Source: Paenarthrobacter ureafaciens (lineage in GTDB: Bacteria; Actinomycetota; Actinomycetes; Actinomycetales; Micrococcaceae). Taken from it: a stretch of 64,000 nt of DNA. The notes beneath the pieces were generated by a model. The model did not search any database. It worked only from the letters and a program-made list of their open reading frames with translations, and was not told the DNA's origin. Positions 42,485-55,163 of the stretch are shown here, piece after piece. The stretch lies in NCBI RefSeq assembly GCF_004028095.1, contig NZ_SBHM01000006.1, positions 434,001 through 498,000 on the forward strand, in the 5' to 3' direction. The translations under genes and the position numbers were made by a program. Every line of letters begins with the position of its first letter. Position 1 is the first letter of the stretch.

Positions 42485-42688
42485 ATGGCACTGGGAACCG
42501 TTAAGTGGTTCAACGCTGAAAAGGGCTTCGGCTTCATTACCCCGGATGACGCGGATGGCGACGTTTTCGTTCACTACTCCGAGATCCAGACCGGTGGTTT
42601 CAAGACCCTCGATGAGAACCAGCGCGTTCAGTTCGAGATCGGCCAGGGCGCCAAGGGCCCGCAGGCAACCGGCGTTACCGTTGTCTAA
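42485..42688 (+). CDS. Cold-shock protein, CspA family
   Basis: A 67-residue single cold-shock domain: [19 protein letters not shown] (RNP1 KGFGFI) and DVFVHYSEI (RNP2), then an acidic to neutral C-terminus. It binds single-stranded RNA/DNA and acts as an RNA chaperone. GAGGAG is 6 nt before the ATG. Codon use is strongly biased, as for a highly expressed gene. Confidence 0.97.
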   Translation: MALGTVKWFNAEKGFGFITPDDADGDVFVHYSEIQTGGFKTLDENQRVQFEIGQGAKGPQATGVTVV

Positions 42689-42749
42689 TTAGCCACCGAA
42701 ATCTGCCGGGGCCCGTTTTAGGACAGGCCGAACGCAGTTTCACACCAGA

Positions 42750-42785
42750 TTGGCCCCGGTTTCGTACCGGGGCCAAGCTGTTTTA
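42750..42785 (+). terminator. Intrinsic terminator of csp
   Basis: A perfect 11-bp stem TTGGCCCCGGT (42750-42760) / 42766-42776 with a 5-nt loop, then GCTGTTTTAAG. It lies 61 bp after the csp stop and faces the convergent MprF-like gene. Confidence 0.85.
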
Positions 42786-42880
42786 AGACAGCACCTTTAA
42801 TGCCGGATATGTCCGATCTCAACAAACCTGGTCACAAACTGCGTGGAATAGCTTGCGCACCGGGAATGGGTGTTGACAAT

Positions 42881-45382
42881 TCAACCAACCAAAGTACGCA
42901 ACAGCCTTGCAGTGTGCCGCACTGATAAACCCGGAAGGTAAGCGCGGCTTAGTGCCCTTCCCATGGCCGGGAGGTGCAACGGGTCCTGGTAATACATGTA
43001 GAGCGTGCGATAGTCGGGCTGGAAGCGTGATTTGAAGGAAGCCAGGGAACGGAAGCCATAAACCGGTTCCAAAGCCTGTCCGACCAAGTCCAGGATTCCG
43101 GCCAGCCCTTCCGGCCGCTGGTCCATCTCTTCCTTCTCCCTTGCCAGTGGAGAACCTGACAGCGAAATAACCTCCACGGAATCCCTGAGATGCAGCACGG
43201 CCGAGGCGATAAGGAATTCCATGACTCCCGGGAAGGCATCGCCACGGCGCCTCATGAAGTCCAGGGTCCAGCTCACCACCCTTCCGTCGTCGTACACGGG
43301 CAGCCAGCTGGTGACTCCGTACACCAGGCCGTTTTCATCCACGGCCACGCAACACAGGACCTCGGGGTCGTCCAGCTCGTCAAGGCTGCCCAGCGTGAAG
43401 CCCATTTCAGGCACCCGCTTCTGTGCAGCCCACTCCTCGGAGACTTCGCCGACCTGCGCCCGCAGCCCGTGCGGCAGGGTCGGGTAGCTGCCCCATACCG
43501 CAGTAATTCCCATCTTGGCCGCCCTGTTGAGGGCCGTGCGCACGTTCTGCCATTCCTTGCCGCGGAACTCCAGGCCCCGGATCCTCAGCCTTGTCTCCTG
43601 GGCTACCGCCACACGCCGGAAACCCCTGGTCCGCAGCACAGGCCACAACTCCTCCGTGCACGAGTAGAGGCAAGGGACCAACGCGTGCTGCGCGCAATAA
43701 TCCAGGAAACCGAGGGCTGTATCCCTGTGGTGCTCCGACCGTCCGATGGGCCCAGCCAGGGTCAAAGCCACATTGCCGTGTTGCTGGAAGGCCACAGCCC
43801 CATGGCCGTCGTCAGTAAACCAGTACTTCCTGGGCTCCCACAGGGTCATCCATGACAGGGAGTCGCCGCCTGCTTTCACCAGTTTCCTGGCGCGTTCCCG
43901 GGACTCCCGGTCCAGGCCACCGGCGTGGTGTCCCCGGACCAGCAAAACCCACACGCCCAGCAAAGCCACCAGCCAAAAGACTGTTCCGGAGTACGAGAAC
44001 AGGAAAGCTTCCAGGGCATCGCGCTCGGCAAAAACCCTCCGGTAGACCCCGGGCAGCGGAACCGGCAGGTACTGACGTGCGAGCTCGGCACCCAGACCCA
44101 GCAGGCCGCCGTCGCGCGTCATCCCGCCGGATGCGAACCATACCGCGACGTAGAGAAGCACAAGTACTCCTCCGGTGACGCCCACCACCCAGAAGATCCT
44201 GCGGCGGAGCCGCACGGAAGAGTCCACGCGGAAGTGGCCACGGTAGGCAAAGAGGAGGACAGCGAGGATCAACGGCACCAACACCAGCGGGACGATGTGC
44301 GCCACCGCTGACCCCAGCAGCCCGGTCCGGGGACGGGCGATGTTCAAGGGCATGCTCGCAAACAGTGCGAGGTAGACCGTGGACAGCGCCACCACCACCA
44401 CTTGGACGCCTATGGCTATGCCCAGGGCCAGCCGACGTCCCCTGCGCATGCCGTCGGCACAGATGAGCAGCAAGGCCATGGGAACCACCGCCAAAGCCAA
44501 TCCAAAAGGCCCCGTGTACCCCTGCCGGGCCAGTTCAAGGCAGGCAACATCGATGCTCCCTCCACAATTGGTCTCCAATTGGCTCAGCGTGGGCAAAGGG
44601 TTGAGGATAACGTCCCGCAGCAACGCCAGCGGACCGGACGGACCCTTCGCTACCGTCGTCAGAAGGGGTCCGACAGCGAAGATGGCAGTGGTCAACGAGA
44701 GCAGGGTCCTGACCTCGCGTGCGGTGGAACGGTGCAAATGGAGGCTGCCCTCATTGCTTTGGGCCCACCAGGCAACCACCAGGCCCACCAACGCGCCCAG
44801 GAACCCCACCACAGTTTCCGGATGCCCCACGTACAGGACCAACAGCAACGTCAAGGACAAAGCAACGGTGCGAAAACGGCGCTGCCAGAGCGCCGTGAGC
44901 TTGGCACTCGCGGCGAGGCCGGTGGCCAGGACCGCCCCGTACGGACCAATGAGCCGATGATCCACCATTGCCGAGAGCCAACCGTCGTTGACGTACTGTG
45001 CCACCTGGGTCACCAGCAGGAAGGCCGTGACACACGCGAACTGGCATCCCAAAAACAGGCCCGCGGTCCGCAGGGAGCCTAGATGGCGTTCCGAGAAGCC
45101 GAGAAAAATCAACACCATGAGCACCGCCACGATGAACGCGGGAACGTTCGTCGTGAACAGCAGGGAGGTCCAGATGGACCACCACTCCCCCGCTTTCAAA
45201 CCCTCCAGGGTGACTCCGGCTATCGGCAGCAAAGACTCCGGCGGCCCGGAAAGTATACTCCCCGACAACGCGGCGACCGTGAGGAAGACAGCCACGACGA
45301 ACAAGGTAAACGGTGTGGACTGCACATGCCTCACCGCTTGACGGATCACCGGTTGAAGGACACCCTGGACTGCCAGGCTCAC
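42881..45382 (-). CDS. MprF-like lipid aminoacyltransferase (DUF2156) with membrane domain
   Basis: An 833-residue protein. Residues ~25-510 hold about 12-13 membrane segments, the first part resembling rhomboid-like folds; the C-terminal ~330 residues are a DUF2156/MprF synthase domain (SWMTLWEPRKYWFTDDGHGA, VAVAQETRLRIRGLEFRGKE, VVSWTLDFMRRRGDAFPGVM, YGFRSLASFKSRFQPDYRTL). Such enzymes transfer an amino acid from charged tRNA to phosphatidylglycerol or diacylglycerol, altering membrane charge. It overlaps an esterase gene by 4 bp. The amino acid and lipid acceptors cannot be read. Confidence 0.85.
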   Translation of the reverse strand: MSLAVQGVLQPVIRQAVRHVQSTPFTLFVVAVFLTVAALSGSILSGPPESLLPIAGVTLEGLKAGEWWSIWTSLLFTTNVPAFIVAVLMVLIFLGFSERHLGSLRTAGLFLGCQFACVTAFLLVTQVAQYVNDGWLSAMVDHRLIGPYGAVLATGLAASAKLTALWQRRFRTVALSLTLLLVLYVGHPETVVGFLGALVGLVVAWWAQSNEGSLHLHRSTAREVRTLLSLTTAIFAVGPLLTTVAKGPSGPLALLRDVILNPLPTLSQLETNCGGSIDVACLELARQGYTGPFGLALAVVPMALLLICADGMRRGRRLALGIAIGVQVVVVALSTVYLALFASMPLNIARPRTGLLGSAVAHIVPLVLVPLILAVLLFAYRGHFRVDSSVRLRRRIFWVVGVTGGVLVLLYVAVWFASGGMTRDGGLLGLGAELARQYLPVPLPGVYRRVFAERDALEAFLFSYSGTVFWLVALLGVWVLLVRGHHAGGLDRESRERARKLVKAGGDSLSWMTLWEPRKYWFTDDGHGAVAFQQHGNVALTLAGPIGRSEHHRDTALGFLDYCAQHALVPCLYSCTEELWPVLRTRGFRRVAVAQETRLRIRGLEFRGKEWQNVRTALNRAAKMGITAVWGSYPTLPHGLRAQVGEVSEEWAAQKRVPEMGFTLGSLDELDDPEVLCCVAVDENGLVYGVTSWLPVYDDGRVVSWTLDFMRRRGDAFPGVMEFLIASAVLHLRDSVEVISLSGSPLAREKEEMDQRPEGLAGILDLVGQALEPVYGFRSLASFKSRFQPDYRTLYMYYQDPLHLPAMGRALSRAYLPGLSVRHTARLLRTLVG

Positions 45383-46677
45383 GGGGTGAGACCCCAGCGG
45401 CCGGCAAGGAAATCGAGCGCACCTGGCATCCCGCGGACAACACTGTCCCAGGAATGCCCGGCGTGTTCAATGGAGTGGTCCTCCACGTCGAAGCCCGCGG
45501 AACGGGCAGCCTCCGCAAGCACCTGCATGTAGCCGAGGAATTCGTTGTCAGTGGCACCGGCGGTGAGGTACATACCGCTGCCTTCGTACTGTCGCTCGTG
45601 CATGAGTACCAAAGGCGTCCGGGATTCGAAAGCTGCGGCGTCGCCGTCGAACGAGTCAGCGATCGTCTTGTTTCGGTCCTTGGCAAGGGCCGGTTCCTGC
45701 TCGGCTGAAAAACCGAGCACGGAGGTGAAGAGTTCCGGATGGGCTGTACCCATTTGGACGGCGCAGGTTCCGCCGAAGGAGAAGCCTCCCACAGCCCACT
45801 GCCCGGGAGCCGTGGAGACATCCAAGGTTTTACTGATCCATGCAGGGACATCCTTGGAAAGGTAGGTATCGGCTTGGGCAATACGGCTGTCCATGCACAT
45901 GGTGTTGGCATTGCCGGAGCCGTTGGGATCAACAACTATGGTCACCGGCGCGATACCGCCGTGATGCTCCGCAAACCTGTCCAGTTGCGCACGTAGCTGA
46001 CCGCCCGTCAGCCAATCCGAGGGACCACCCGGCTGGCCGGAAAACAGGACCAGTACAGGAAGGCTTGGACGGGGTGACGCCAGGTAGGCAGGCGGTAGAT
46101 AGATATAGGCCTCGCGCGCGTTGAAGCCTGACTCGGTGCCCGGAATGCTCGCGCGACGAAGTATGCCGCCCTCCGGCATGCCGTCGGGGGCCTTCCACGA
46201 GGTGACGGACGGACCCGGTGCGCTGCCGGGCGCTCGTTGCAGGCTGGCTTCCAGCGGCTGGATCCGGGCGACAGCCGTGCCCAAAAGGTCGGCCACCGTG
46301 TTGTTGAGTCCGAAGTATTGATTCACTTGGACCGCGCTCAGGAGAATCACGCCCAAGGCAGCCAGGACACTTCCCGCGCGTCCTTTCCACGAAGAATGCC
46401 GAAGCCGTACTGCACACAGCAAGACGGCCGCCACTCCGGGCGCGGACCACGCCAGCACCTCAAAGGGAAGATTTTCGGAGAAGGTGGCCAGGAGGTCGAC
46501 AAGAACCCAGTGCACCAGGGCCAGGATAACGACAGCCAGGACAGCTGCTCCGAGCACGACGACGGGCCACGTACGTTGCCGGCGCCACAGGAGGACTATT
46601 CCACCGGCAAGGCCGCACAACCATGCAAACCAGAAGAACGGACCATCCACGAGGCGGAGGTCGGACAGGAAGTCCAT
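45379..46677 (-). CDS. Membrane-anchored esterase-fold protein
   Basis: A 432-residue protein with four N-terminal membrane segments (to ~residue 125) and an alpha/beta-hydrolase domain related to the esterase D/antigen 85 family: LPVLVLFSGQPGGPSDWL, then WAVGGFSFGGTCAVQMGTA (GFSFG nucleophile), and the C-terminal His in SIEHAGHSWDSV. Its stop overlaps the MprF-like gene start by 4 bp. Esterases adjacent to mprF genes hydrolyse aminoacyl-phosphatidylglycerol in other bacteria, so this may reverse or remodel the product of its partner; that is inference. Confidence 0.82.
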   Translation of the reverse strand: MDFLSDLRLVDGPFFWFAWLCGLAGGIVLLWRRQRTWPVVVLGAAVLAVVILALVHWVLVDLLATFSENLPFEVLAWSAPGVAAVLLCAVRLRHSSWKGRAGSVLAALGVILLSAVQVNQYFGLNNTVADLLGTAVARIQPLEASLQRAPGSAPGPSVTSWKAPDGMPEGGILRRASIPGTESGFNAREAYIYLPPAYLASPRPSLPVLVLFSGQPGGPSDWLTGGQLRAQLDRFAEHHGGIAPVTIVVDPNGSGNANTMCMDSRIAQADTYLSKDVPAWISKTLDVSTAPGQWAVGGFSFGGTCAVQMGTAHPELFTSVLGFSAEQEPALAKDRNKTIADSFDGDAAAFESRTPLVLMHERQYEGSGMYLTAGATDNEFLGYMQVLAEAARSAGFDVEDHSIEHAGHSWDSVVRGMPGALDFLAGRWGLTP

Positions 46678-46681
46678 GCTT

Positions 46682-47113
46682 CTATCGCCAGGTGCCGACG
46701 CCGATGACCGGACCGGCCTCCAGCCAGGAAGAAAGCCCCGCGTAGGCTTCGAACTTCATGGCCAGCAGGAACTTCTTGCCCTCGTACTGAAGCTCGACCA
46801 CCACCACATCGGGTTGTACTTGGACAAGCTCTTCTTCAGTGGGCTTGCGCCTGCCAAGAAGCTCAAGCGAGCTGCGCTTGAAACGGTACTTAGGTACCAC
46901 GCTGAGGGACATTAAACGGAACCACTCGAGTTCCATGTCCTGATAACGACAAACCCCCATCTGCCAGCTGTTTCCAGCAATGCAAATGGAGGCGTCGACC
47001 GTGCCCAGGGCGCGCCGCAGATTGAAGCGGCGCACCCCGAAAAGGCACAGTGAAAAAACAAGCAACGCAAACGCCGCTGCCAAGGCGATGAACGGAATAA
47101 GGGAATCGTCCAT
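46682..47113 (-). CDS. DUF2550 membrane protein
   Basis: A 143-residue protein with one N-terminal membrane segment (FIALAAAFALLVFSLCLFGV) and a small globular part (GNSWQMGVCRYQDMELEWFR, KRSSLELLGRRKPTEEE). DUF2550 proteins follow atpC across actinobacteria; function unknown. The ATG at 47113 is chosen; a TTG codon just upstream is possible. Gap to atpC is 10 bp, and the gap to the esterase is 4 bp, so the operon may run on from ATP synthase. Confidence 0.85.
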   Translation of the reverse strand: MDDSLIPFIALAAAFALLVFSLCLFGVRRFNLRRALGTVDASICIAGNSWQMGVCRYQDMELEWFRLMSLSVVPKYRFKRSSLELLGRRKPTEEELVQVQPDVVVVELQYEGKKFLLAMKFEAYAGLSSWLEAGPVIGVGTWR

Positions 47114-47123
47114 CAAGGTCTAG

Positions 47124-47408
47124 CTATCGGATCCCCGCTGTAGCCGCTTCGCCCAAGTTGGCGTTGTCAGCAACAATGACCACACGATCGTTGTCGACGG
47201 AGAAGAACCCGCCGTCGACCACTACCGCAATCCGGTCACCGGAAACCGGCTGGATTGCCAACTCGCCCTCAGCCAAAATGGCCAGAAGGGGCGAGTGGCC
47301 CGGCAGGATTCCGATTTCACCATCGCTGGTGCGAGCCTTCACCATCTTGGCCGCGCCGGACCACACGAAGTGGTCCTCCGCGACAATCTCAACCTCAAGC
47401 TCAGCCAT
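47124..47408 (-). CDS. atpC: ATP synthase F1 subunit epsilon
   Basis: A 94-residue epsilon subunit reduced to its beta-sandwich domain: LEVEIVAEDHFVWSGAAKMV, DGEIGILPGHSPLLAIL and the C-terminal VIVADNANLGEAATAGIR. The long C-terminal helical hairpin of E. coli epsilon is absent, as usual in actinobacteria. It starts one base after atpD ends. Confidence 0.95.
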   Translation of the reverse strand: MAELEVEIVAEDHFVWSGAAKMVKARTSDGEIGILPGHSPLLAILAEGELAIQPVSGDRIAVVVDGGFFSVDNDRVVIVADNANLGEAATAGIR

Positions 47409-47409
47409 A

Positions 47410-48936
<1,527 letters not shown>

Positions 48937-48943
48937 CTACCGG

Positions 48944-49834
48944 CTAGGACGCGAGGGCGTCTGCGCCGGCCACGATCTCGGAAAGCTCCTGCGTGATTTC
49001 GGCCTGACGGGCCGTGTTGCGAAGGCGCGTGTACTTCTTGATCAGTTCCGTTGCGTTGTCACCGGCCGACTTCATGGCGCGCTGGCGGGCTGCGAGCTCG
49101 GAAGCTGCGGCCTGCAGCATGGCTGCGAAGATGCGGGATTCGATGTAACGCGGAAGCAGGGCATCAAGGACCTGCTCGGTTTCCGGTTCAAATTCGTACA
49201 GCGGCAGCAGCTCGGACTCCGAGGCTGCTTCCTCTTCCACGACCTCGAGCGGGAGCAGACGGATGACCGTCGGCTCCTGCGTCACCATGGACTTGAAGCG
49301 GGTGTAGACGACGTGGATCTCGTCCACGCCTCCCTCTTCATACGCGGTGGCGAAGTCTTCGAGGAGGGCAGCACCGATTTCACGGGCGGTCCCGAATTCC
49401 GGCGCATCCGTGCCGCCGGTCCAAACGCGGGCGTATTCACGGTTGCGGAATTCGAAGTAAGCCTGCGCCTTGCGGCCGACCAGGTAAGACTTGATTTCCT
49501 TGCCTTCTTCGCGAAGCAGCTCGGTGAGGCCTTCGGCCTGCTTGAGCACGCTGGCGGAGTAGGATCCTGCAAGGCCACGGTCCGAGGTGATAACCAGGAC
49601 TGCGGCCCGACGGATCTGCTCCGGCTCGGTGGTCAGCGGGTGGTCGATTTCGCTCTGAGTCGCGACAGCAGAAACGGCGCGGGTGATGGCGTTCGCGTAC
49701 GGCAGTGAAGCTGCTACGCGGGCACGGGCCTTGCCAATGCGCGAGGTAGCGATCAGTTCCATCGCCTTGAAGATCTTGCGCATCGACGTCGTCGAGCTGA
49801 TCTTCTGACGGTAGACCCGGATCTGGGCTCCCAT
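48944..49834 (-). CDS. atpG: ATP synthase F1 subunit gamma
   Basis: The rotating central shaft, 296 residues: N-terminal [20 protein letters not shown] helix, [18 protein letters not shown] in the middle, and the C-terminal helix [20 protein letters not shown] that enters the alpha-beta hexamer. An acidic insertion ([20 protein letters not shown]) near residues 195-215 is seen in actinobacterial gamma subunits. Confidence 0.97.
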   Translation of the reverse strand: MGAQIRVYRQKISSTTSMRKIFKAMELIATSRIGKARARVAASLPYANAITRAVSAVATQSEIDHPLTTEPEQIRRAAVLVITSDRGLAGSYSASVLKQAEGLTELLREEGKEIKSYLVGRKAQAYFEFRNREYARVWTGGTDAPEFGTAREIGAALLEDFATAYEEGGVDEIHVVYTRFKSMVTQEPTVIRLLPLEVVEEEAASESELLPLYEFEPETEQVLDALLPRYIESRIFAAMLQAAASELAARQRAMKSAGDNATELIKKYTRLRNTARQAEITQELSEIVAGADALAS

Positions 49835-49910
49835 ACTTATCCTTTCCTAAGTTCCCGACGTACTGCCCTGCCGGGACCCTTGCGGACCCCGGCAGAGCAG
49901 GTCATCGAAA

Positions 49911-51548
<1,638 letters not shown>

Positions 51549-51631
51549 CTGCAGTCCCTGCTCTCCTGTTTTCGTGATCATCGTTGCTCACGATGACCGG
51601 GTTTTATATCAGTTAGTTGTGCTTTGCCTGG

Positions 51632-52459
51632 TTAGCCGGCGAGCTGGCGGCGGAGTTCGGTCAGGCGGGCGATAACGGAAGCGTCCAGCACTTCGTCTCC
51701 CACCTGTACCCGGATTCCGCCGATCAGCGATGGTTCAACGTTGACGTTGACCTTCAGTTCGCGGCCGTACAGCGCGTTCAGCCCGGCCTGCAGTCGGCTG
51801 GCCTGCGTTTCCGTCAACGGACGGGTAACGCTGACGGTTGCAATCCAGCGCTGCTGACGCTTGGCTGCAAGCTTCGCGAAGGATTCGACGAGCTTGCTCG
51901 GCTTAACACCGCGCGGCGCCGTAACGGCCTGGCCGATGAGGACCTTGGCCTCCTCGCTGATGCCTGGAAGCAGCTTCCCGACAAGTGCGAGCTTGGCTGC
52001 GTCCGTTGCCTGCGGCTCAGACAAGGCACGTTGTACTTCGTGGCTGGAAGCGACAACCTGGTTGAAGGCAAACAGATCGTTTTCCAGCTCTTCCAGCCCC
52101 GTGATTCCGGAGGCAGAAACGGCCGACTTCTTTTCAGCTACGGCAATGACGACCGTGGCGGCAAGCGTCTCGAGTGCATCGCCGATATCACGAGCAGATG
52201 CCCAGCGTGAGCTGGCCAGTCCGCCTGCGATCTCAGCAGCATCAGCGGAGACTTTTCCGCCAACCAGCTGCTTGACCAGCGCCGACTTCTCGTCTCCGCT
52301 GCGGGACGGATCAGTCAGGGCGCGGCGCAAGCCAGCCGAGCTGTCCACCGTTCCCAGGATTCCGAAGAGGTCCTTAGCCAACTGCAGCGAGGCCAGAGGA
52401 AGCTTGGCTTCCAAGTCCGCCAGCGCCGTGGTCAGCGATTCGCTCGATATACCTGCCAT
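51632..52459 (-). CDS. atpH: ATP synthase F1 subunit delta
   Basis: A 275-residue delta subunit of the stator, longer than the ~177 residues of E. coli because of an insertion in the first half, as in other actinobacteria. N-terminal SLTTALADLEAKLPLASLQ and the C-terminal VNVNVEPSLIGGIRVQVGDE (the family signature). Start overlaps the atpF stop by one base (TAATG). Confidence 0.94.
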   Translation of the reverse strand: MAGISSESLTTALADLEAKLPLASLQLAKDLFGILGTVDSSAGLRRALTDPSRSGDEKSALVKQLVGGKVSADAAEIAGGLASSRWASARDIGDALETLAATVVIAVAEKKSAVSASGITGLEELENDLFAFNQVVASSHEVQRALSEPQATDAAKLALVGKLLPGISEEAKVLIGQAVTAPRGVKPSKLVESFAKLAAKRQQRWIATVSVTRPLTETQASRLQAGLNALYGRELKVNVNVEPSLIGGIRVQVGDEVLDASVIARLTELRRQLAG

Positions 52460-53013
52460 TAGCTAGCTGCACCTGCGTTCTGGGTCTCCAGATCAGCCAG
52501 GAAGCGGTCAACAACGCGCGCGGCACGCTCGTCATCCGTCAGTGCTTCACCAACAATGCGACCTGCCAGCGTGGTAGCCAATGTGCCGACCTCGGAGCGG
52601 AGGGACACAACAGCAGCTGCGCGCTCCGACTCGATGGCTGCGTGTGCCTGCTCGGTAATGCGTGCAGACTCGGCAGCTGCCTTTGCCTTCAGGTCCGCCA
52701 GGATCTGGGCACCTTCGGCGCGTGCTTCCTCGCGGATGCGGTTGGCCTCGGCACGGGCATCGGTGAGCTGCTGCTTGTACTCCTCAAGAGCTGCGGAAGC
52801 CTCGGCCTGGGCCTGCTCCGCCTTTGCGATGCCACCTTCGATCGCTTCGGCGCGCTCAGCGAACGTCTTCTCGAACATCGGGACAATGAACTTGACCACG
52901 ATGAACAGAAGGACTGCGAAGCCGACGAGGACAACGCCCATTTCCCAGACGTTGGGAACGAGCGGGTTTGCCTCTTCGCCTTCAGTGGCGGCTGAGATGA
53001 TCAGCTGATTCAT
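52459..53013 (-). CDS. atpF: ATP synthase Fo subunit b
   Basis: A 184-residue peripheral-stalk subunit: a short periplasmic N-terminus, one membrane helix (MGVVLVGFAVLLFIVVKFIV) and a long, heptad-like Ala/Glu/Arg helix, ending in a dimer-binding tail. Typical of the family. Confidence 0.96.
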   Translation of the reverse strand: MNQLIISAATEGEEANPLVPNVWEMGVVLVGFAVLLFIVVKFIVPMFEKTFAERAEAIEGGIAKAEQAQAEASAALEEYKQQLTDARAEANRIREEARAEGAQILADLKAKAAAESARITEQAHAAIESERAAAVVSLRSEVGTLATTLAGRIVGEALTDDERAARVVDRFLADLETQNAGAAS

Positions 53014-53066
53014 ATTTCACCCGTCCTATCTACTCGGTTGCGGAATTCGCTGTTCTGAAGTTGAAA

Positions 53067-53270
53067 CTAGAGAACGAAAGCGAAGACGAGGCCGAGGATG
53101 GCAAGAGCTTCGGTCAGTGCCAGACCAAGGAATGCGATCGGCTGCAGCACGCGCTGAGCTTCCGGCTGACGAGCAACACCGTTGATGTAAGCCGCGAACA
53201 CGAGACCCACACCGATACCACCGCCGATTGCGGACAGACCGTAACCTACGAGGTTGAGATTGCCTTCCAT
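53067..53270 (-). CDS. atpE: ATP synthase Fo subunit c
   Basis: The 67-residue proton-carrying hairpin. Loop residues ARQPE lie at 33-37 and the proton-binding Glu54 is in [13 protein letters not shown]. There is no sodium-binding signature (no Gln/Ser-Thr set), so it uses H+. Codon bias is strong. Confidence 0.97.
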   Translation of the reverse strand: MEGNLNLVGYGLSAIGGGIGVGLVFAAYINGVARQPEAQRVLQPIAFLGLALTEALAILGLVFAFVL

Positions 53271-53348
53271 TTTTTTCCTTTCAAGATGCCACCCGTGTGG
53301 CAGGTTGTTTGGTTTACTTCAATCCCCATCAGGGGAAGACTGTGTGCC

Positions 53349-54149
53349 TTAGTGGCTGTCGGCGTGCAGGGCGCCTTCGATGTAGATCGCGGTCAGCAGG
53401 GTGAACACGTAAGCCTGCAGCGCCATGATCAGTGCTTCGAGCATGTACATGGCGATCGCGCCGACGAGCACCAGGACCGAGGTTCCCTTGAGCAGGATGT
53501 TCTCCTGCATGACGAGGAACTCGATGCCGGAGCCGGCGAGCATGACGATGAGGTGGCCGGCCAGCATGGTGGCAAACAGACGGAGGCTGTGCGTTACCGG
53601 GCGGACCAGGAAGTTGGAGATGATTTCGATCGGTACGACGATCGGGAGGATGTACCACGGCACGCCCGAAGGAACGGTCGCAAGCTTGAAGTACTTCAGG
53701 CCGTTCTTCTTGATGCCGATGATGATCCAGGTGAAGTACACGATGCCCGCGAGGACGTAGGCGCCGCCGACGTGGGAGAAGCTCGGGAGCTGGATGACGG
53801 GAATGGCGCCGTAGATGTTGTTCACCAGGATGAAGAAGAACAAGCTGAACAGCAGGGGCACGTACTTGATGAAGTCTTTGCCGCCGATGATGTCCTTGGC
53901 GATGCTGTTACGGACGAAGCCGTAGGCCATCTCGCCTGCGAACTGCAGCTTGCCGGGGACCAGCTGCTGCTTCCGCGCGGCGGCCACAAAGAAGGCGGCG
54001 ATAATGACGACCGACAGGATCACCAGCAGCATTTGCTTGGAGAAGCCGTCCGCAGCACCCCAAGGCAGGATTGCCGGCAGGTGCATTTCTTCGATTCCGG
54101 GTGGGGTGAAGGACCCCGAATCCTGGGCTGGGAGCGCAAGCGCGATCAA
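53349..54149 (-). CDS. atpB: ATP synthase Fo subunit a
   Basis: A 266-residue proton-channel subunit with five or six membrane helices. The essential Arg is Arg190 in HSLRLFATMLAGHLIVML, and a conserved His/Glu region is near ILPIVVPIEIISNF. The TTG start at 54149 follows AGGAAA with good spacing; no other suitable start lies nearby. Confidence 0.95.
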   Translation of the reverse strand: MIALALPAQDSGSFTPPGIEEMHLPAILPWGAADGFSKQMLLVILSVVIIAAFFVAAARKQQLVPGKLQFAGEMAYGFVRNSIAKDIIGGKDFIKYVPLLFSLFFFILVNNIYGAIPVIQLPSFSHVGGAYVLAGIVYFTWIIIGIKKNGLKYFKLATVPSGVPWYILPIVVPIEIISNFLVRPVTHSLRLFATMLAGHLIVMLAGSGIEFLVMQENILLKGTSVLVLVGAIAMYMLEALIMALQAYVFTLLTAIYIEGALHADSH

Positions 54150-54230
54150 CGCGTTTCCTCTCTGCTGTGTCCATCATTGGGCATTGGGCGGAAAGCGGAC
54201 ACACTCAATGCATCCCCATTCCATGTGAAA

Positions 54231-54566
54231 TTATTTGGCATTACTGTTCCCGTCCTTGGACGGACCGCGGTCTGCGCTACTCTCGCCAGCAGAAGTGCGT
54301 TGCTTGGTGAGGCCGTGCATATGGGAAAGATAGAACCCTCCTGCGGCTCCAAGCAGAGCGCCAAGGAGCACAATCCAGCGGGTCCCCCACAGATTATCCA
54401 GTCCCCAGCCTATCAAACTCCAGACAATGATCCCGCCAATGATGTAGCTGAAGACCGCGATGCCGGCGTTGTATCCGCCGTCGTTCGAGGCTTCCGCCGG
54501 GTCACCGGCGTCATGGGAAACGGATGAGGTGTTGTCCGGAGAGGGCTTGCGCTTACGCAGTGGCAT
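54231..54566 (-). CDS. AtpZ-like small membrane protein
   Basis: A 111-residue protein with two membrane segments (GIAVFSYIIGGIIVWSLIGW and WIVLLGALLGAAGGFYLSHM) between polar ends. The size, two-helix form and position directly before atpB fit AtpZ, which together with AtpI supports assembly of the ring and Mg2+/Ca2+ transport in some bacteria. It overlaps the preceding gene by 14 bp. The family call is moderate. Confidence 0.68.
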   Translation of the reverse strand: MPLRKRKPSPDNTSSVSHDAGDPAEASNDGGYNAGIAVFSYIIGGIIVWSLIGWGLDNLWGTRWIVLLGALLGAAGGFYLSHMHGLTKQRTSAGESSADRGPSKDGNSNAK

Positions 54567-55044
54567 CCGGGCCGCCCTTCGGTTCTGTGGGGTCGTTGAA
54601 AATCTGCAGGCGTGCCTTGCTGAATCCGTAGAGTTCTGCAGCCTGCCATGCCACTACGCCCACGACGGCCCCGATGAGGAACCAGCGGCCGATGATCCAG
54701 TCAGGCCTGCCGAGGGCAAAAAGCACCACGGCGAAGCCCACGACCTTGACGAAATACGTCGCAACAAAAAGGCCAATGGCGCCGGAAGGATTTGCGCGGC
54801 CGACGAAGTGCCCTATCAGGAGGCTGATGGCGAAGAAGAGCATCACCAGCAAGGCACCGGCCGCCGTCGAAAGCGCGCCTTGCCCGCCGTCGATCATTGC
54901 TGCCACAACCAACGTCACGGCGGCAGCGATGCCGGAAGCCAGGGAGCTCAGCACCAGCAACCGAAGCCAAAGAGAGGAGATCCCACCAAAAATTCCATCG
55001 CCGCGGCGGCCGGAGGCATGTCCGGATCGGGCGTTGGATGTCAT
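54553..55044 (-). CDS. AtpI-like membrane protein
   Basis: A 163-residue protein with four predicted membrane helices (WLRLLVLSSLASGIAAAVTLV, ALLVMLFFAISLLIGHFVG, GLFVATYFVKVVGFAVVLF, GRWFLIGAVVGVVAWQAAEL). Position ahead of the atp operon and topology match AtpI, an ATP-synthase assembly factor. The start MTSNARSG at 55044 is chosen; in-frame upstream codons have no similarity. Confidence 0.72.
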   Translation of the reverse strand: MTSNARSGHASGRRGDGIFGGISSLWLRLLVLSSLASGIAAAVTLVVAAMIDGGQGALSTAAGALLVMLFFAISLLIGHFVGRANPSGAIGLFVATYFVKVVGFAVVLFALGRPDWIIGRWFLIGAVVGVVAWQAAELYGFSKARLQIFNDPTEPKGGPDATA

Positions 55045-55119
55045 GGGGAAACCAATCCTTGTGGCAGGGAGCCAGATTCTCAAAGCGGGGATACGGGCGA
55101 GTGACTGTCCGCACCAAGA

Positions 55120-55149
55120 ATTCTACATGAGATAGAACTTCGGCCCTAA
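55120..55149 (-). promoter_or_regulatory. Candidate promoter of the ATP synthase operon
   Basis: On the minus strand TTAGGG (55144-55149) and TAGAAT (55120-55125) lie 18 bp apart, about 75 bp before the AtpI-like start. This is the only promoter-like pair in the 119-bp gap after wecA. Confidence 0.35.
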
Positions 55150-55163
55150 CCGGACGTCATGGA

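Noticed and set aside
42256..42537. A 93-residue minus-strand frame over the cold-shock leader
   Set aside because: It spans the leader and the start of csp, has no ribosome site, and its sequence shows no domain.
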